This document shows positions 37,606 to 49,255 of a stretch of DNA of 64,000 bases, piece by piece. Under the pieces are notes generated by a model that worked only from the letters and a program-made list of their open reading frames with translations, was not told the origin of the DNA and made no database searches. A program made the position numbers and the translations under genes. Source of the stretch: Saxidomus purpurata (lineage: Eukaryota > Mollusca > Bivalvia > Venerida > Veneridae); contig JAFMSR010000002.1 in the NCBI GenBank assembly GCA_022818135.1, positions 59,776,778 to 59,840,777 on the forward strand, read 5' to 3'. The first letter of the stretch is position 1. Every line of letters starts with the position of its first letter.

Positions 37606-37898
37606 ACGTTTTCATTCATTGTTTTGTCTCCCGGAATCAAAACATTGTAATGATGTTAATCCTGAATTTTCTTAGCTTTTTTAAAGGAAATCAAGGTGAA
37701 TGTATTATAAGGCTTACTTTACGCAATCAGAAAAAAATATTTAGGTTCTAAAACACAACTATTTCATGCGACTGATGCATTTATACAGATATTATTTCTG
37801 TTTCTATATTTCGTTTTCTGCGCGGGAGTAAATTAGAAAATTCGGTTAGGAGTTCCTTGTCCGAAACTCCGCCTTGTTTTCCGAGTGCTTTAATTAAG

Positions 37899-38066
37899 AA
37901 ATAATCTATGGCTTGGAGTGCTTTATCGAAATTGAAGCATTCCCCGGAGGTGATGTGTCTGGCGGAATAATTCACGAGGGCGAAGCCCGAGTGAATTATT
38001 ACGCAGGCACATTACCGACGGGAAATGCGTCAATTTCGATAAAGCACTCCAAGGCATAGATTATTT
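37899..38066. repeat. 168-bp foldback (unit 2)
   Basis: Same structure and length as the foldback 798 bp upstream. The GGGCGAAGCCC centre is unchanged. Confidence 0.85.
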
Positions 38067-38694
38067 CGATTCTTAGAAGCCGAATTTTTGAAAAACTATC
38101 GTAACTACTACGAACCTTTTTCAGTTCGGCGGTAATGTGAAAAACAGCATAAATAGTAGCTGTTGGAATTCACTCCCTATTCGGGCAACCATTCAAGATA
38201 TCAAACATAACTATATTATACAAACTTATTTTAGTTTAATCATCTAATACATAAAATATAAAAAGCAATACCTGGCTGACATTATGCAGAAGACGTCGAT
38301 TCAGAACCTAACAAAGCAGCCAATCGATTTAAATGCGTACCGTTAATTTGAACGTACAACGTTTTAACGTGGAGTAATGACGTCAGTGTGATGACGTAAA
38401 CGTTTTCATTCATAGTTTTGTCTCCCGGAATCAAAACATTGTAATGACTGTTGATCTTGAATTTCTTGGCCTTTTTAAAGGGAAACAAGGTGAGGGTATT
38501 CTAAGGCTTACTTGACGCAATCAAAAAAAATATTTAGGTTCTTAAACAAAACTTTTTCATGCACTGATGTATTTATACGATATTATTTCCATTTCTATAT
38601 TTTATTTTTGCGCGGGAGTAAATTAGAAAAGTCGGAAGGAGCTCTTCCATGTCCGAAACTCCGCCTACTTTTCCGAGTGCTTTAATCATATTAA

Positions 38695-38800
38695 GCACTC
38701 GAATTGACATAGAAATATACCGTAGGCATATTAGAATCATTATTAATGCACTCGAATTGACTATAGAAATATACCATAGGCATATTAGAATTGTTAGTAA
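38695..38800. repeat. 53-bp tandem duplication, two units
   Basis: GCACTCGAATTGAC begins at 38695 and 38748. The units differ at a few positions. It adjoins the end of the second 798-bp unit. Confidence 0.85.
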
Positions 38801-39054
38801 TTTATCATTTAATAACAAAGTTATAATTCTATATAATAAACATGTTCTTTTACTAATCGGTTCGCTTGTCAGTTAATGTTTTAAGCAATTAAATACCTTT
38901 TTCGACATTAAGGTATGCTTATTGAACATTATTCGCCTAATTAAAATTGTTGTAGTAACTTCTTAGTTTATACGAATTAATTTTTAGTTCGAGTACGAAG
39001 AAAGCTCTCGCTCTCTATTGAACACTCAATCAATATGTCATCACGCTAGCGAGG
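38801..39054. other. Spacer
   Basis: AT-rich, nothing recognised. Confidence 0.5.
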
Positions 39055-39200
39055 TTTTCATCACTGATACCCATTTACAGCTTGGTGGACTGAGGCACGT
39101 GAGGTATCAGTGTCTTTGCCCAAGGACACACCTCGTGCTCGGGCAGGTATTCGAACCCGAGACCTCCCATTCCGGAGGCTACCGAGGCCCACTTCTGACT
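39055..39200 (-). mobile_element. tRNA-derived SINE, reverse orientation
   Basis: On the minus strand: CGGTAGCCTCCGGAATGGGA, then the B box CGGGTTCGAATACC, then GTGTCCTTGGGCAAAGACAC and a body ending near CCACCAAGCTG. The CCTTGGGCAA word is common in invertebrate and fish SINE bodies. A related copy lies at 63785-63920. The 65-codon plus-strand frame is a shadow. Confidence 0.7.
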
Positions 39201-40369
39201 TCAATACAATGTTAAAACAGAACTTGTATGAATATAACTGAGCTCCTTATGGTCATATAAAACCCCGAAAAAAGGCCAAAATGGATGTGTTCCTTCTTGA
39301 ATTTGAAAAGAAATATGTTGTGTGCCTTGTTATTGGGTTAAAAGAATGTCCGTCAAGTATAAATAATGCATAATTGAGGCTATGAGTATACTCAACTGTT
39401 GCACTTAGCGACAGCTTATTTGTAAAGTTGATATTATGACTGCAGTGTGTGCTAATGTTTCTCCTAGATGAACGATTTATTCGCCTGTGTGTTGGTCTGC
39501 TTGTTGATGGGTGCTATGCATGATGGCGTGTGGGGATCTTTCTTCTTTTCTTTTATTTTTCCGCCGTCAGACGGAAAATTGAATTCCTCTCATCTTTTGA
39601 TAACAGCAGTGTAAAAACGAAAAGCAGGCGCTGTCACTGTAACATTAAGAGAGAAGTGTGACTGTGATTCGTAAAAGGTAATGCATAAGTTCTGTACATT
39701 TAACTTGATATACTAAGTGCAAATATACTGGAAAATAACAGCATGAGCTATAAAAATAATTGATATTGCCGGCTAGGTGCGGAAATTCAATGCACATATA
39801 ATAGCGAATCGATCAATCGATTTCCATCTACGGTAACATGCTTGGTATTCCGAAAGATGGTATAATATACCATTGAAATGTTGTGGTTTTTGAGCGGTTT
39901 TTAGTCGTTTTGCTTGATTTAATAGACATTTGCGTAAATAACACTGAAGATAAAAAAATTCGATTTGTTTCGATTTCTTTTCGAATTATGAATCATGTGA
40001 TCATCGGCTGAGAAATGTCCTGACTAAGAAAATGAATGCTCACAATGTTGTCTAAATAGGCAAAGACATAGCACTCATTGAAAATAGTTTTTAAACACAT
40101 TTGACACTGAAGTCACTGAAGGAAAAATAAGAGATTTGTAAATATACTTTTCATTTCAAAAAAGAAAGGAAAAAATAATTAAAGAACATAATTGACACGA
40201 ATTATTTTGAGGCACTGGATGCCTTTATTCAGTTTTTAACTGGTATTCAAGTCGGTACAGCTTTATCAGTAGGGGTAGAAAACGATATCCACATTAATTC
40301 TCTTAAAATGGACTTATAACAGCCATTATGAGAACGTGAAGCTGTTTTGCATGTTGTTTTCTAACTGAC
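39201..40369. other. AT-rich spacer, nothing recognised
   Basis: No gene or repeat family is identified. Confidence 0.45.
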
Positions 40370-40560
40370 GTGACCAAACTATATTTCAGTGAGCAATACC
40401 TTTCCAGTTTACAAGGCAATCATATGAACTCTTCGTCGCTTGCCTGTTTAATATAAGAATTCTAAGAAGGCTAGCTATTGCTGTCCGTGACTTTGAATGC
40501 TGAATTTGGAGAAGAGATAAGAATAATTTATAAATTTAACCAATATTTTCAATTATAATG
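40370..40560. repeat. Unit D, copy 2 (most diverged)
   Basis: It holds TTTACAAGGCAAT, CTCTTCGTCG, GCTATTGCTGTC and GAGAAGAGATAAG (about 40509), in the same order as at 36030-36300, but with gaps. The GATA-containing core survives. Confidence 0.6.
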
Positions 40561-41834
40561 AGCAGAGACGATAATTCCTCCGCGACATTGTACATATTCT
40601 ATGCTCCCCGAACCGAGGAGCGCATAGTGGCTGCTTTGTCAGTTCCGCATTTTCTCACAAAGTACTGGCGAGAATTTAACGAATCTTCATGTTGATGTTC
40701 ATTATCAAGAGGAGATGCGCATATTGCGTGTTCTATTCCGATTATTTTTTTCACATAGTTTTCGCTTTTTGATTACTGTTGTATTGAAATTCGTTTCCCA
40801 ATTAGTTCTCAGCAACATTTAGCGGCAATTCAACGAAACTTAATATTGATGTTCAGTTCAAATAGGAGATGCGCATATTGTCCACCTGTTCTAGGTTGAT
40901 AATTATGGCCCTTTGAGAACTGCTGTATTGAATATATAGAGCACTATGCGTTTCCGTTCTATGTATTAGCAAGTACTGGAAGATATTCAACGAAACTTCA
41001 TTGCAACCTATAGAAATAACAAGAGATATTGTTATTTTCGTTTATAGTCTTTTTCTTAGCTATGAATAATTAAGATAATTCTTGTCGGTTCCATTTCAAC
41101 ATATATCGTGAAATGTATCATGTTAAACAAATAATTAACGTAGAAACTTTCTGAAATAAATGGTTATCGGCCCAATAATGTAACATATATTTTAAGATTG
41201 TTGACTGGCTTAAACTTTAATGTTTGGTAAAATACTTGCAAATATTCCATCACATTTTATACTCAGATTTTAGAAATTCTCAGTGTGTTCCTCGTAACAA
41301 GTTTTTCAATTTAAATTCAACTTATTTTCGGACTCTCCTTTCCCTTAAAAGCTCGGGAAATATATCCACATGGTCGACGTAAAAACAACAAAAACAAATA
41401 ACATGTTATAATATAAAAAGACAAACTGAAAGTGATAGGGACTTTGGCACATCACTGGTTTTGTAGTTAATTGTAACTAATCATTTCTACATCAACTTTT
41501 TAAAATTCACAAATAGAACAGGCCAGCAATTATGTCTAATAACTACCCAGAGTGACAGGCTCCTTATTTAGGAAGTGCTTCATTTCTTTGTGTTGACAGA
41601 AAAGCTGATAAACTTCCCTTTTCCATTTTAGTTACATCAGCTTCTATTTTAAGAGGCATTATTGTCTGCATTGTCATTATTTACGTCACAATATGATGAC
41701 TTCAATTTATTGAATTAAATCAGTAAAATATTACTGAAGTGAATCTGGATTTGGATGCTTGATGTTTACTGATCAATAGCAAGCTGTATTGTTTAACGTT
41801 GACTTGCGGGCGCGACAGTTGTTGAATATTTCTT
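40561..41834. other. Non-coding spacer with an internal duplication
   Basis: Three worn copies of a roughly 170-bp piece can be seen near 40670, 40830 and 40980, each with AACGAAACTT-like words followed by GATGTTCA and GGAGATGCGCATAT in the first two. Confidence 0.45.
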
Positions 41835-41960
41835 TTCTGTTTTCTGTCAACTGTCCATTTACCGAATCCCTAGGCAATCATAAACAACCTATTACAAAAC
41901 TGGATCAGTATATCTAATTGAATTAAATAGGCTTTAACGGGAATTATCTCTTAACGTTTT
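41835..41960. repeat. Unit E, copy 1
   Basis: TTTTCTGTCAACTGTCCATT, then ACCGAATCCCTAG, AATCATAAACAACC and a run to ATCTCTTAACG. The same order recurs at 44338-44450 and 46165-46260. Confidence 0.65.
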
Positions 41961-43104
41961 TTGATAGATCTCACCAACTTACACAGAGAACGTTATATTC
42001 CGAATCGTAAATAGGTCAAATTACTTGTTATTAAGTTCAACATCATTCCCATTCTTTGTCCTCTGTAATTATTGAAATTCGAACTGTTAATTTAGCAAAG
42101 CATATTATGCAATGAAGCATTCCAGCACGGTTTTGTTTTCGGTTATTAAGGAAAATTAAATACAAATTATATAAGTAATAAGGCAGTTATTTTTATACAA
42201 TACAAACATGTATATGATAAATCCATGAAAAGCGCCATCTGAGATTCATGTAATATAAACTTTTTAAACGCAGTCGTGAAATATCATATTCTTACATTAC
42301 GGCAAAATTGTGAACATCCTTACAAACAATATTTCACATGTAATTCGCATGTACATGTACTATAATTCACCCTTTCCATCCCAAAGACCAATAGTATATT
42401 TCAGCACTGAAGATAAAGAAATCGTAAGTTAAAAATAATACGTACATGAAACATCATAAAATTGAAATGTCAGTGTAAAGCCAATATAACAGTGTAATGT
42501 TACTATACACTTACATTCATTTTCAATTTTTTATTGATATCCTAGCAAGTATGATCACCGAAGTACATGTTAATAATACATACCATATTGCAGTGCAGTG
42601 GCAGTGCATTTGATTCATTATTGCTCGTCAACATTAATACGCTTCTAACTTAAAGACATATTTATATAAGATAGATCCATTTCGACATAGATATGTGAAA
42701 AAGATATTGTAATAATACCTTGTGCCGTGAAACATAGAGTAATATTAGAAGTGTTATTTAATATATGTGTAAATCATATGATAATATATTTCATATTTAA
42801 ATCAGCTTGTTATCAACGGGTGTAAATATTTTATTTTATTTTTTACGAGAGGTAAGCATTATAGATTATTTGCTGAATCCCCTGAAAATTGCGCATAGGA
42901 TTCATCATTCAACAATCCTTACACAAGTTTTGAATGTGACAAACGAATTTGGCATGTTAACAAATGAAAGACGACTTGTGTCGTACAACAAGAAAACGTA
43001 ATTAGCCTTTAACTCAAGTCGTAAATTTCTCTAGATACAGCACTTAAATAGTAGATTCAGGAATCAGCTTGCAAATTTACTTTAAAATTTCTTTTCAAGT
43101 TTTT
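41961..43104. other. AT-rich spacer, nothing recognised
   Basis: No gene. The 64-codon frame at 42807-43001 has no recognisable motif. Confidence 0.45.
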
Positions 43105-43475
43105 CTCGTACCGTGTAACATACAGGTCTAAGTAAGTTCCATACATTATACGTAATTTAATGGAATATATCTTTGACGGGCTGTGAAAGACAACTAATTT
43201 TCATGTAATGTTCCTCTAGACGTTTGCTAGGCAATTATGGTTGGCTGGATATATTTTAGTCTGAAAGCGTTTGCTTGACTGTATGATTCCTTGTCACTGT
43301 CAATGCTGATGTTGGAGAGGAGATAAAAGCAAGCTCAGTATTAGATCAAATAGGATACTTTCGCTTTTATGTAAATCATTCTTCAAAAGTGTTTAATTAT
43401 AACAACTAAATATGTTAACTATTTACTAATACAGTTATGTCATCTTGCGTATCTTGTTAGGAAAATATGTTTAAC
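43105..43475. repeat. Unit D, copy 3
   Basis: It holds GGTCTAAGTAAGTTCC, GTAATTTAATGGAATA, GGTTGGCTGGATAT, TTAGTCTGAAAGCGTTTGCT and GAGAGGAGATAAAAGCAAG (43314). Downstream, CATCTTGCGTATCTTGTTAG matches CTTATCTTGTTAG near 45730, so the copy extends beyond the core. Confidence 0.7.
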
Positions 43476-44337
43476 AGTTTGGTCCGCCGGGTATTCAAAG
43501 GCTTTGGTCATATCTTATATATAGTTATGTGGTTGCAGTGTGTAAAAATAAGTTGATGCAGGAAAATCGAATTTTAGAGATAATTTATCCATTAATTAAG
43601 ATAATGAGCATATGTTTACTATAACAAAAGTGCAAAAGAGCAATGTACAGTAAATTAGAAATAATAGATATAGCCCTACTGGACCAATCTTGCCTAAAAT
43701 TAACGGAACTGAGATTTCGTTGTTACACATCTTTTGTCGAAGTACACTAAATGTTCTTAAACATATTCTAATTGGAATCTGAAGGGGACTAGTACTTATA
43801 TTCTGTCTGAAACATTGACTCACATAACCTCAGTTTCTTTTCACAAAATGCTCAATTTGCAAATAGTTTAACAATAGCTGATACATAAAACAACATTTAC
43901 AAAAAAAATCACATGAATATAACTATCATGGATAAAATAGCTAACTGTAGAGGATCAGGGTCTCGGGCTATTTCATTCATGAGCTGAGCCGATATGTTAG
44001 ATATTTCCCTGATGTGACATGTTTTGTATAAATCAAGTGTTCTTTTTCTTCATATAGTAACAAAAACAAAAAGATTGATTACCTTTGATTATCTTCCTTT
44101 CACATAACGCGTTCTATTTTAGGCAGTTATTCTCCACCAATAACCATGTCTACGTCAAGTGTAGTAATGACCGAACAATATTTGAGCTTACCCCGTAATG
44201 TACGACTACAATGCTGCTTGTTTTAGATGTTTGCTAATTGACGATAATTATAATAGTGTAAGGAATGAACAAGCCTCTAAAAATACAATTATCTTGTTTT
44301 ACATTGACGCACGAGCATGAAAGATGACGTATATTTT
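43476..44337. other. AT-rich spacer, nothing recognised
   Basis: No gene or named repeat. Confidence 0.45.
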
Positions 44338-44450
44338 CATTCTGTTTTCTGTCAATTTGTTCATTTACTGAATCCCTAGACATCCGTTTACGACCCATTG
44401 CAAAATTAAATCCGTATGTCGAATTTAATAAGATTTAAAGGATGGTACCA
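44338..44450. repeat. Unit E, copy 2
   Basis: CATTCTGTTTTCTGTCAATT, then TTCATTTACTGAATCCCTAG, ACGACCCATTGCAAAATTAA. Collinear with the copies at 41835 and 46165. Confidence 0.65.
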
Positions 44451-45304
44451 CTGAAAGTTTTGTGATCGAACTGATCAGCTGTTTTAGGAATAAGGAAATG
44501 CTACTCTTCACACGTGGACAGGTCAAGGTGCATTGGTACATAGTTGCTTTTGATTTTCACCGTGTGCTAAGTATAGATATTATGTTACATGCTAATTTTA
44601 AAATTAAACTTAGAAGGATAATTCTTTTCCTACAGTTAGTTCAGGTAAAGATGTAAAATGTAACAAACTGGTTTTACCCCATTCCCTCAACAGCAGTTGA
44701 TCCTTTAGTAGACGATATCCCTAGTCCAAACTATCATTCGTATTATGTTGCTCTGTCGTTTGTGATATAGACTAGTTTATATTATGTGTCTATCACCCTC
44801 TAGGTTCGTTGCCCTTTGCGTAAACCTTGCAATATCAAATTTGAGTTGCACAGTGTGCCTTTAAAGAACATAGAGACATATGTATAAATTTCTATGTGAG
44901 TCTACTTACTGGCTTTGACTGTAGTTGATGACGTCCCAGTATGCCTCGTGTAACACTATTGATAGTTCATATAAATGAAATGTACAGAAACTATAACCAA
45001 ATGAATGGTTATTCACTTAACTGTTAAGCATTTTTAAACAATGAAATATATTTCTTATAAACTAACGCGCTAAAACAAACATGATGTAAAATATCCATGT
45101 TCGATATTTATTGTGACATAATTTGAAAATTTACTGGTATTCCGAAACTGAAAGCTGAAAAGCATTAAAGAACAAAATACAGGACCATAATATGCATGTT
45201 GTTTTTGCAATAGTTTAACTAGTCTACTAATGGTATTCTCATAGGTACAGTAAATGCTTTGTAAATAAATTCACTTGAACATTCCTTTCCACTTTAGCGC
45301 TATG
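44451..45304. other. AT-rich spacer, nothing recognised
   Basis: No gene. The 64-codon frame at 44462-44656 is unremarkable. Confidence 0.45.
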
Positions 45305-45740
45305 ATAGTTAACATAGAGGTCTAAGTCAGTTCTGCGATGGATTATGTAACAAAAACCAAGTTTCATTTGAGGACGTTTGCTATCTCCCCAGAAGTTTAC
45401 GCAATAATTATCTGAATTCCTCGTCGGTATGGCTGGATATAAGCCTGTTTAACATCATTAGTCTGAACACGTTTGCTATTGCTGTCTGTCTCTCTGATTG
45501 CTGGTGTGGGAGAGGAGATAAGAGCAGGCTGAAAATTAAATCAAACTGTTTAGCAGATGGGATATATTAATGCAAAATATGTTATACCGAGAATTACACT
45601 GCACTGCATACATGTACTTGCCGTATAAAACTTATTTGTTTTTGAAAAACTTTAAGATGCTATCATAGTTCTATACTCTTATCACTGATATACATGTATA
45701 TTACACCTGCTATATTTATTTCATTTTTGCTTATCTTGTT
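45305..45740. repeat. Unit D, copy 4
   Basis: The closest relative of copy 1. The core from GACGTTTGCTATCTCC to GATAAGAGCAGGCTGAAAAT is nearly unchanged, and similarity continues through TATTAATGCAAAATATG. GAGAGGAGATAAGAGCAGG is at 45510-45528. Confidence 0.8.
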
Positions 45741-46164
45741 AGAGAAAACATTAATAAAATCCACTGTTATGTAATGGGCAAAATTAGTCGGTTCAATGTG
45801 TCACGGTAGTGCATTTATTCTGTTCGATACAAACCAGTAATGTGTCATAATTACCCGGTTTTACATGTTTTTGTAAAGTAACAGCTCACTATTTACGTTT
45901 AGTTCTAAAATTTATAAGATGACATCTTATATAATAACAAAGGATTATTTATAAGACGGGTTAATTTTTACCAGTATCCCTGTTAAGTCAAGATTTACTT
46001 TTTACATTACAGTTGAGTAACAGACATAATTGCGGATTTTGATGTGTGATATATGACAGTGACTTTAACACATTCAGATCTGAATAACTGACAAGAATCG
46101 GTGATCAATGACAAACTGTCTTTTTCACGCTGACTTGCCTGTTCAGCGGTAGAAACATATTTCC

Positions 46165-46260
46165 TTTTTGTCCGCTGTCAATCTGTCCATTTACTGAATC
46201 CTTAGACAATTATAAACAACCCATTACTAAATCAAATCAAATCGCAATTAATGGAAGATA
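46165..46260. repeat. Unit E, copy 3
   Basis: TTTGTCCGCTGTCAATCTGT, CATTTACTGAATCCTTAGAC and ATAAACAACCCATTACTAAA. The spacing to the preceding unit D is about 860 bp, against about 1240 and 1440 bp in the earlier pairs. Confidence 0.65.
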
Positions 46261-48287
46261 TCTCTGAAAATATTGTGGCAAATCTGATCAAATTCCACAG
46301 GAAACATTATTTGTGAACAGTCGATTGGCCAAGTTAACACTACATGATCTGTTTAATACTGAGCCATAAATGTGATCAAATTAGATTAGTCAATTAGGGA
46401 TTAGAATAAGCTTCAAAGTCACATACTTTAAAAAGTAGAACATCCGCGTTTTGATTTAAATCTGAAATTTATCAATGAAATTTTATGAGGTTTGCGACTA
46501 CAAAAGCTGCAAATACATCTTAAAACCCAAAATGTTAGGAAGATGTGTAACATCTAAGTGCATGTATTGATATTGCTACATAAATATGAAGAAAATAATA
46601 CATAAAAGAACATAGAGTTTTTTTGCCTCTACACTCTGTTTAATGGTATATGCTTGTATTATGATATAGTAATTTATAACGCGCCATTGTACATAGAACA
46701 CGCACATAATTTACATATAACTTACCAATGAATAAACTCTGCCAATGGAAACCAAGAAAATAAATCCAAAATTAGCCATAAGTAGTCAGGCAATGAAAGA
46801 ATTCATTTACAGGAACTTGTTTTATTGTGAGTTTTATAACTTCTTACGTTTGATGTGCCGCTTATTGACAATTATTGTGGTTGTTGGAATTACCAGAAGA
46901 GAAAATAGCAATTTATTGTAAGGCTGCCTATTGTAATTGCCTTCACGGTGCCAGTCATCAATCCCGAGTAAAATCTATGCTATGTGTCCATAACATTGCT
47001 GTTCCAGTTTTACAGCACATACACATTTTAGTCGAACATTCTATGAAAATATATAGCAACATTTAAGTTTAATGTGTTCGAGACTTTGTATCGTCAAAGA
47101 AAACTGTATAAACAGATTCAAAACACTTCTGAAATTATTTTATTCATTTTCAGTGTGAACAATATTTCATTTACCAAATCCATTTATAAATATGAAAATG
47201 ACATAATTGTTACGCACAAAATTGAGTATAAAACCAACAGATCTTAGATAAATTAATCTGATACACTGTAGATTCATGGTAGTACTGATATTAACTTGAT
47301 ATTAACACGGCCTGTAACGCTCACAATAATCTTATATGAGCAAATGAAAGCTTACATTTCAAAATAAATTATTCGAGTTGCACAACCTTGCATACAATTT
47401 TACCAGTCTGCAAGTACGCATTAAAAACCTCAATATTTCGTAAGTGATCTTTCAGCAGTCAGTCTTGCACATTGACCATCCACCTCATTAAGTAAGTATG
47501 ACTTACTGCTATAATGATTGATATCAGTTTGTAAAATAGAGGCTAACCAAATCTCAACTGTACAATAACAGTATGTGACTTCATGACAGGTAAACTCAGT
47601 CTTGATCATCACTTTGAGAGATGGCGTTATATAATAAAACACTGTTTGAATTTTCTTTACCTGGCTCAGTCCAATATATATTAAAGAATCAGACTCTATT
47701 TCAGTTCAAAGATACGAGGAGGTACTTTTAACTTAAATATCTCTTTATGGATATTGATAAAGTCGAAACAAAATTTGACCACTGCCTTTATTTATCGAAA
47801 TAAATTCCGATAAATCGAGATCTTCGTTAAAGCCTAAAATGAATATCAGGACAGAGAGTGCAAGTTTTGCTTTGACCGAGATTGTTTATTGACAGTAACT
47901 CTGCAACACTGTTAACGCCTACTAGCAAATCTATTGTCTATGTTCACTTGAACTGTAAGACATGCTAGAAAATGAGTATATGTAACTGTATTCAGAATAA
48001 AGCACAGATCATACTCTTTTTAAATGTCGAAATGCTAGCTTTTATCTGAATGAATTCCTGTTGGATAGGTAAAACAATCTTCAAACTGAGAAGAAGACTA
48101 AATTACCAGAAATGCAAATACAACATCGCATCGATTGTTCCTTTTCCAAGTGTAATGGGAACTTGATGGGGATATAAGAACTGCTTGTTTATATAAATTA
48201 AAAGTTACCTACAGCAGGAGAGTTAGTCATCTTTGTGTATCTTAGTACTACTTAAATTGCCTGCGCACGGTTGTTGACTTATGAAAC
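46261..48287. other. AT-rich spacer, nothing recognised
   Basis: Short frames at 46875-47066 and 47430-47642 have no recognisable domain. No repeat is identified. Confidence 0.45.
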
Positions 48288-49255
48288 TATGTCTCCCTTC
48301 ATCAACGCGGAGACATATTGTCCCCCTGCCGTCTGTCTTTCCGTCTCTCCAATTAACTTTGTCTCCTCTTCACAAACAAAACCCGTTGCCCGCTCTGCAT
48401 CTTTAAAACCAACATCTCGAGTTTCATCAAACTTGGTGGGAAGCATCAATATTAAGGGTAGTTTTGTATGCTACAATGCGGGCTCATATTGCCAAAGGTA
48501 AAGGTCACAAGGGTCTTAAATGTGAAAATATTGTCCACTCTTCGTTTGTACCTGCAAACCACTATGATGCTATTTTAAGGGAGAACATGCTCCTTTCATT
48601 GGAAATGCACATTATCTGCATTTCTACCAAAAATAAGTACCTTACCTGTGATTTATCCTGATATAAATCTTTCAAAATTGTTTAGATAACCAGATCTATG
48701 AAATTAAACTGCATTCCCGACAAATTGCAGATTGTTTTGTTTAAACGTTAACGCTTGCAATGAGCTAAATGTATGTAAAAGATGTTGACGAAGTCCCCAG
48801 ATTGGAGCCATCTATAAAAAAGATGTAAATATTTATGGTATGGTATAGGTGCATAACGATAGTGAACAGTGTGTTTGCACTTTAAGCGTATAGAGTAATA
48901 CAATGAAAATGCCGTAGTAGTATTTAAGCACTAAGTGTGACCTTAACCATTGGAGTAGGTGGCTTGTTGTGGCGCCTGACATACCTCTAGGGTATGGGCA
49001 ACAATTGTGAAAGGTTATTCAAAAAATCTGTTCACGTATGTGATAAATACAGACCGTAAAAGAAAAATAAATTTAGTGTGTTTCAGCCCAAGGTGCGACA
49101 TTGACTTTTGTAGTTGGTGGCTAGTTGTTGTGAATGGCAGAACTTTGTCGTTTGGGTAACAACTGTGTGAAAGTATGACAAAATTGGTCTTGTATGTGGA
49201 ATATAGCTACCGGAAACGAAATAAAGGACGCACGGACGGACGCACGTCTTGACGT
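48288..49255. mobile_element. Diverged bivalve array element
   Basis: The left end is a hairpin, TATGTCTCC (48288) paired with GGAGACATA (48309), followed by CCGTCTGTCTTTCCGTC. The right end has GGACGCACGGACGGACGCAC (about 49227). Near the right are two diverged tandem units about 160 bp apart, GTGTGACCTTAACC (about 48937) and GTGCGACATTGAC (about 49094). The plan is that of the element at 15057-16137, but older. Frames of 61-76 codons are shadows. Confidence 0.7.

Larger units (their letters stand above)
37098..38692. repeat. 798-bp tandem duplication, two units
   Basis: AAGAAATAATCTATG starts at 37098 and 37896. The units remain alignable end to end, with small indels, to the phrase TCCGAGTGCTTTAAT at the end of each unit (about 37880 and 38671). 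Each unit has a long foldback first, then the pair of CRE-like palindromes, then a CT-rich end with CGCGGGAGTAAATTAGAAAA. Frames of 62-81 codons on either strand are shadows. Confidence 0.9.

Noticed and set aside
46875..47066. 63-codon frame with several cysteines
   Set aside because: It opens with GTG, and there is no signal segment or known cysteine pattern.
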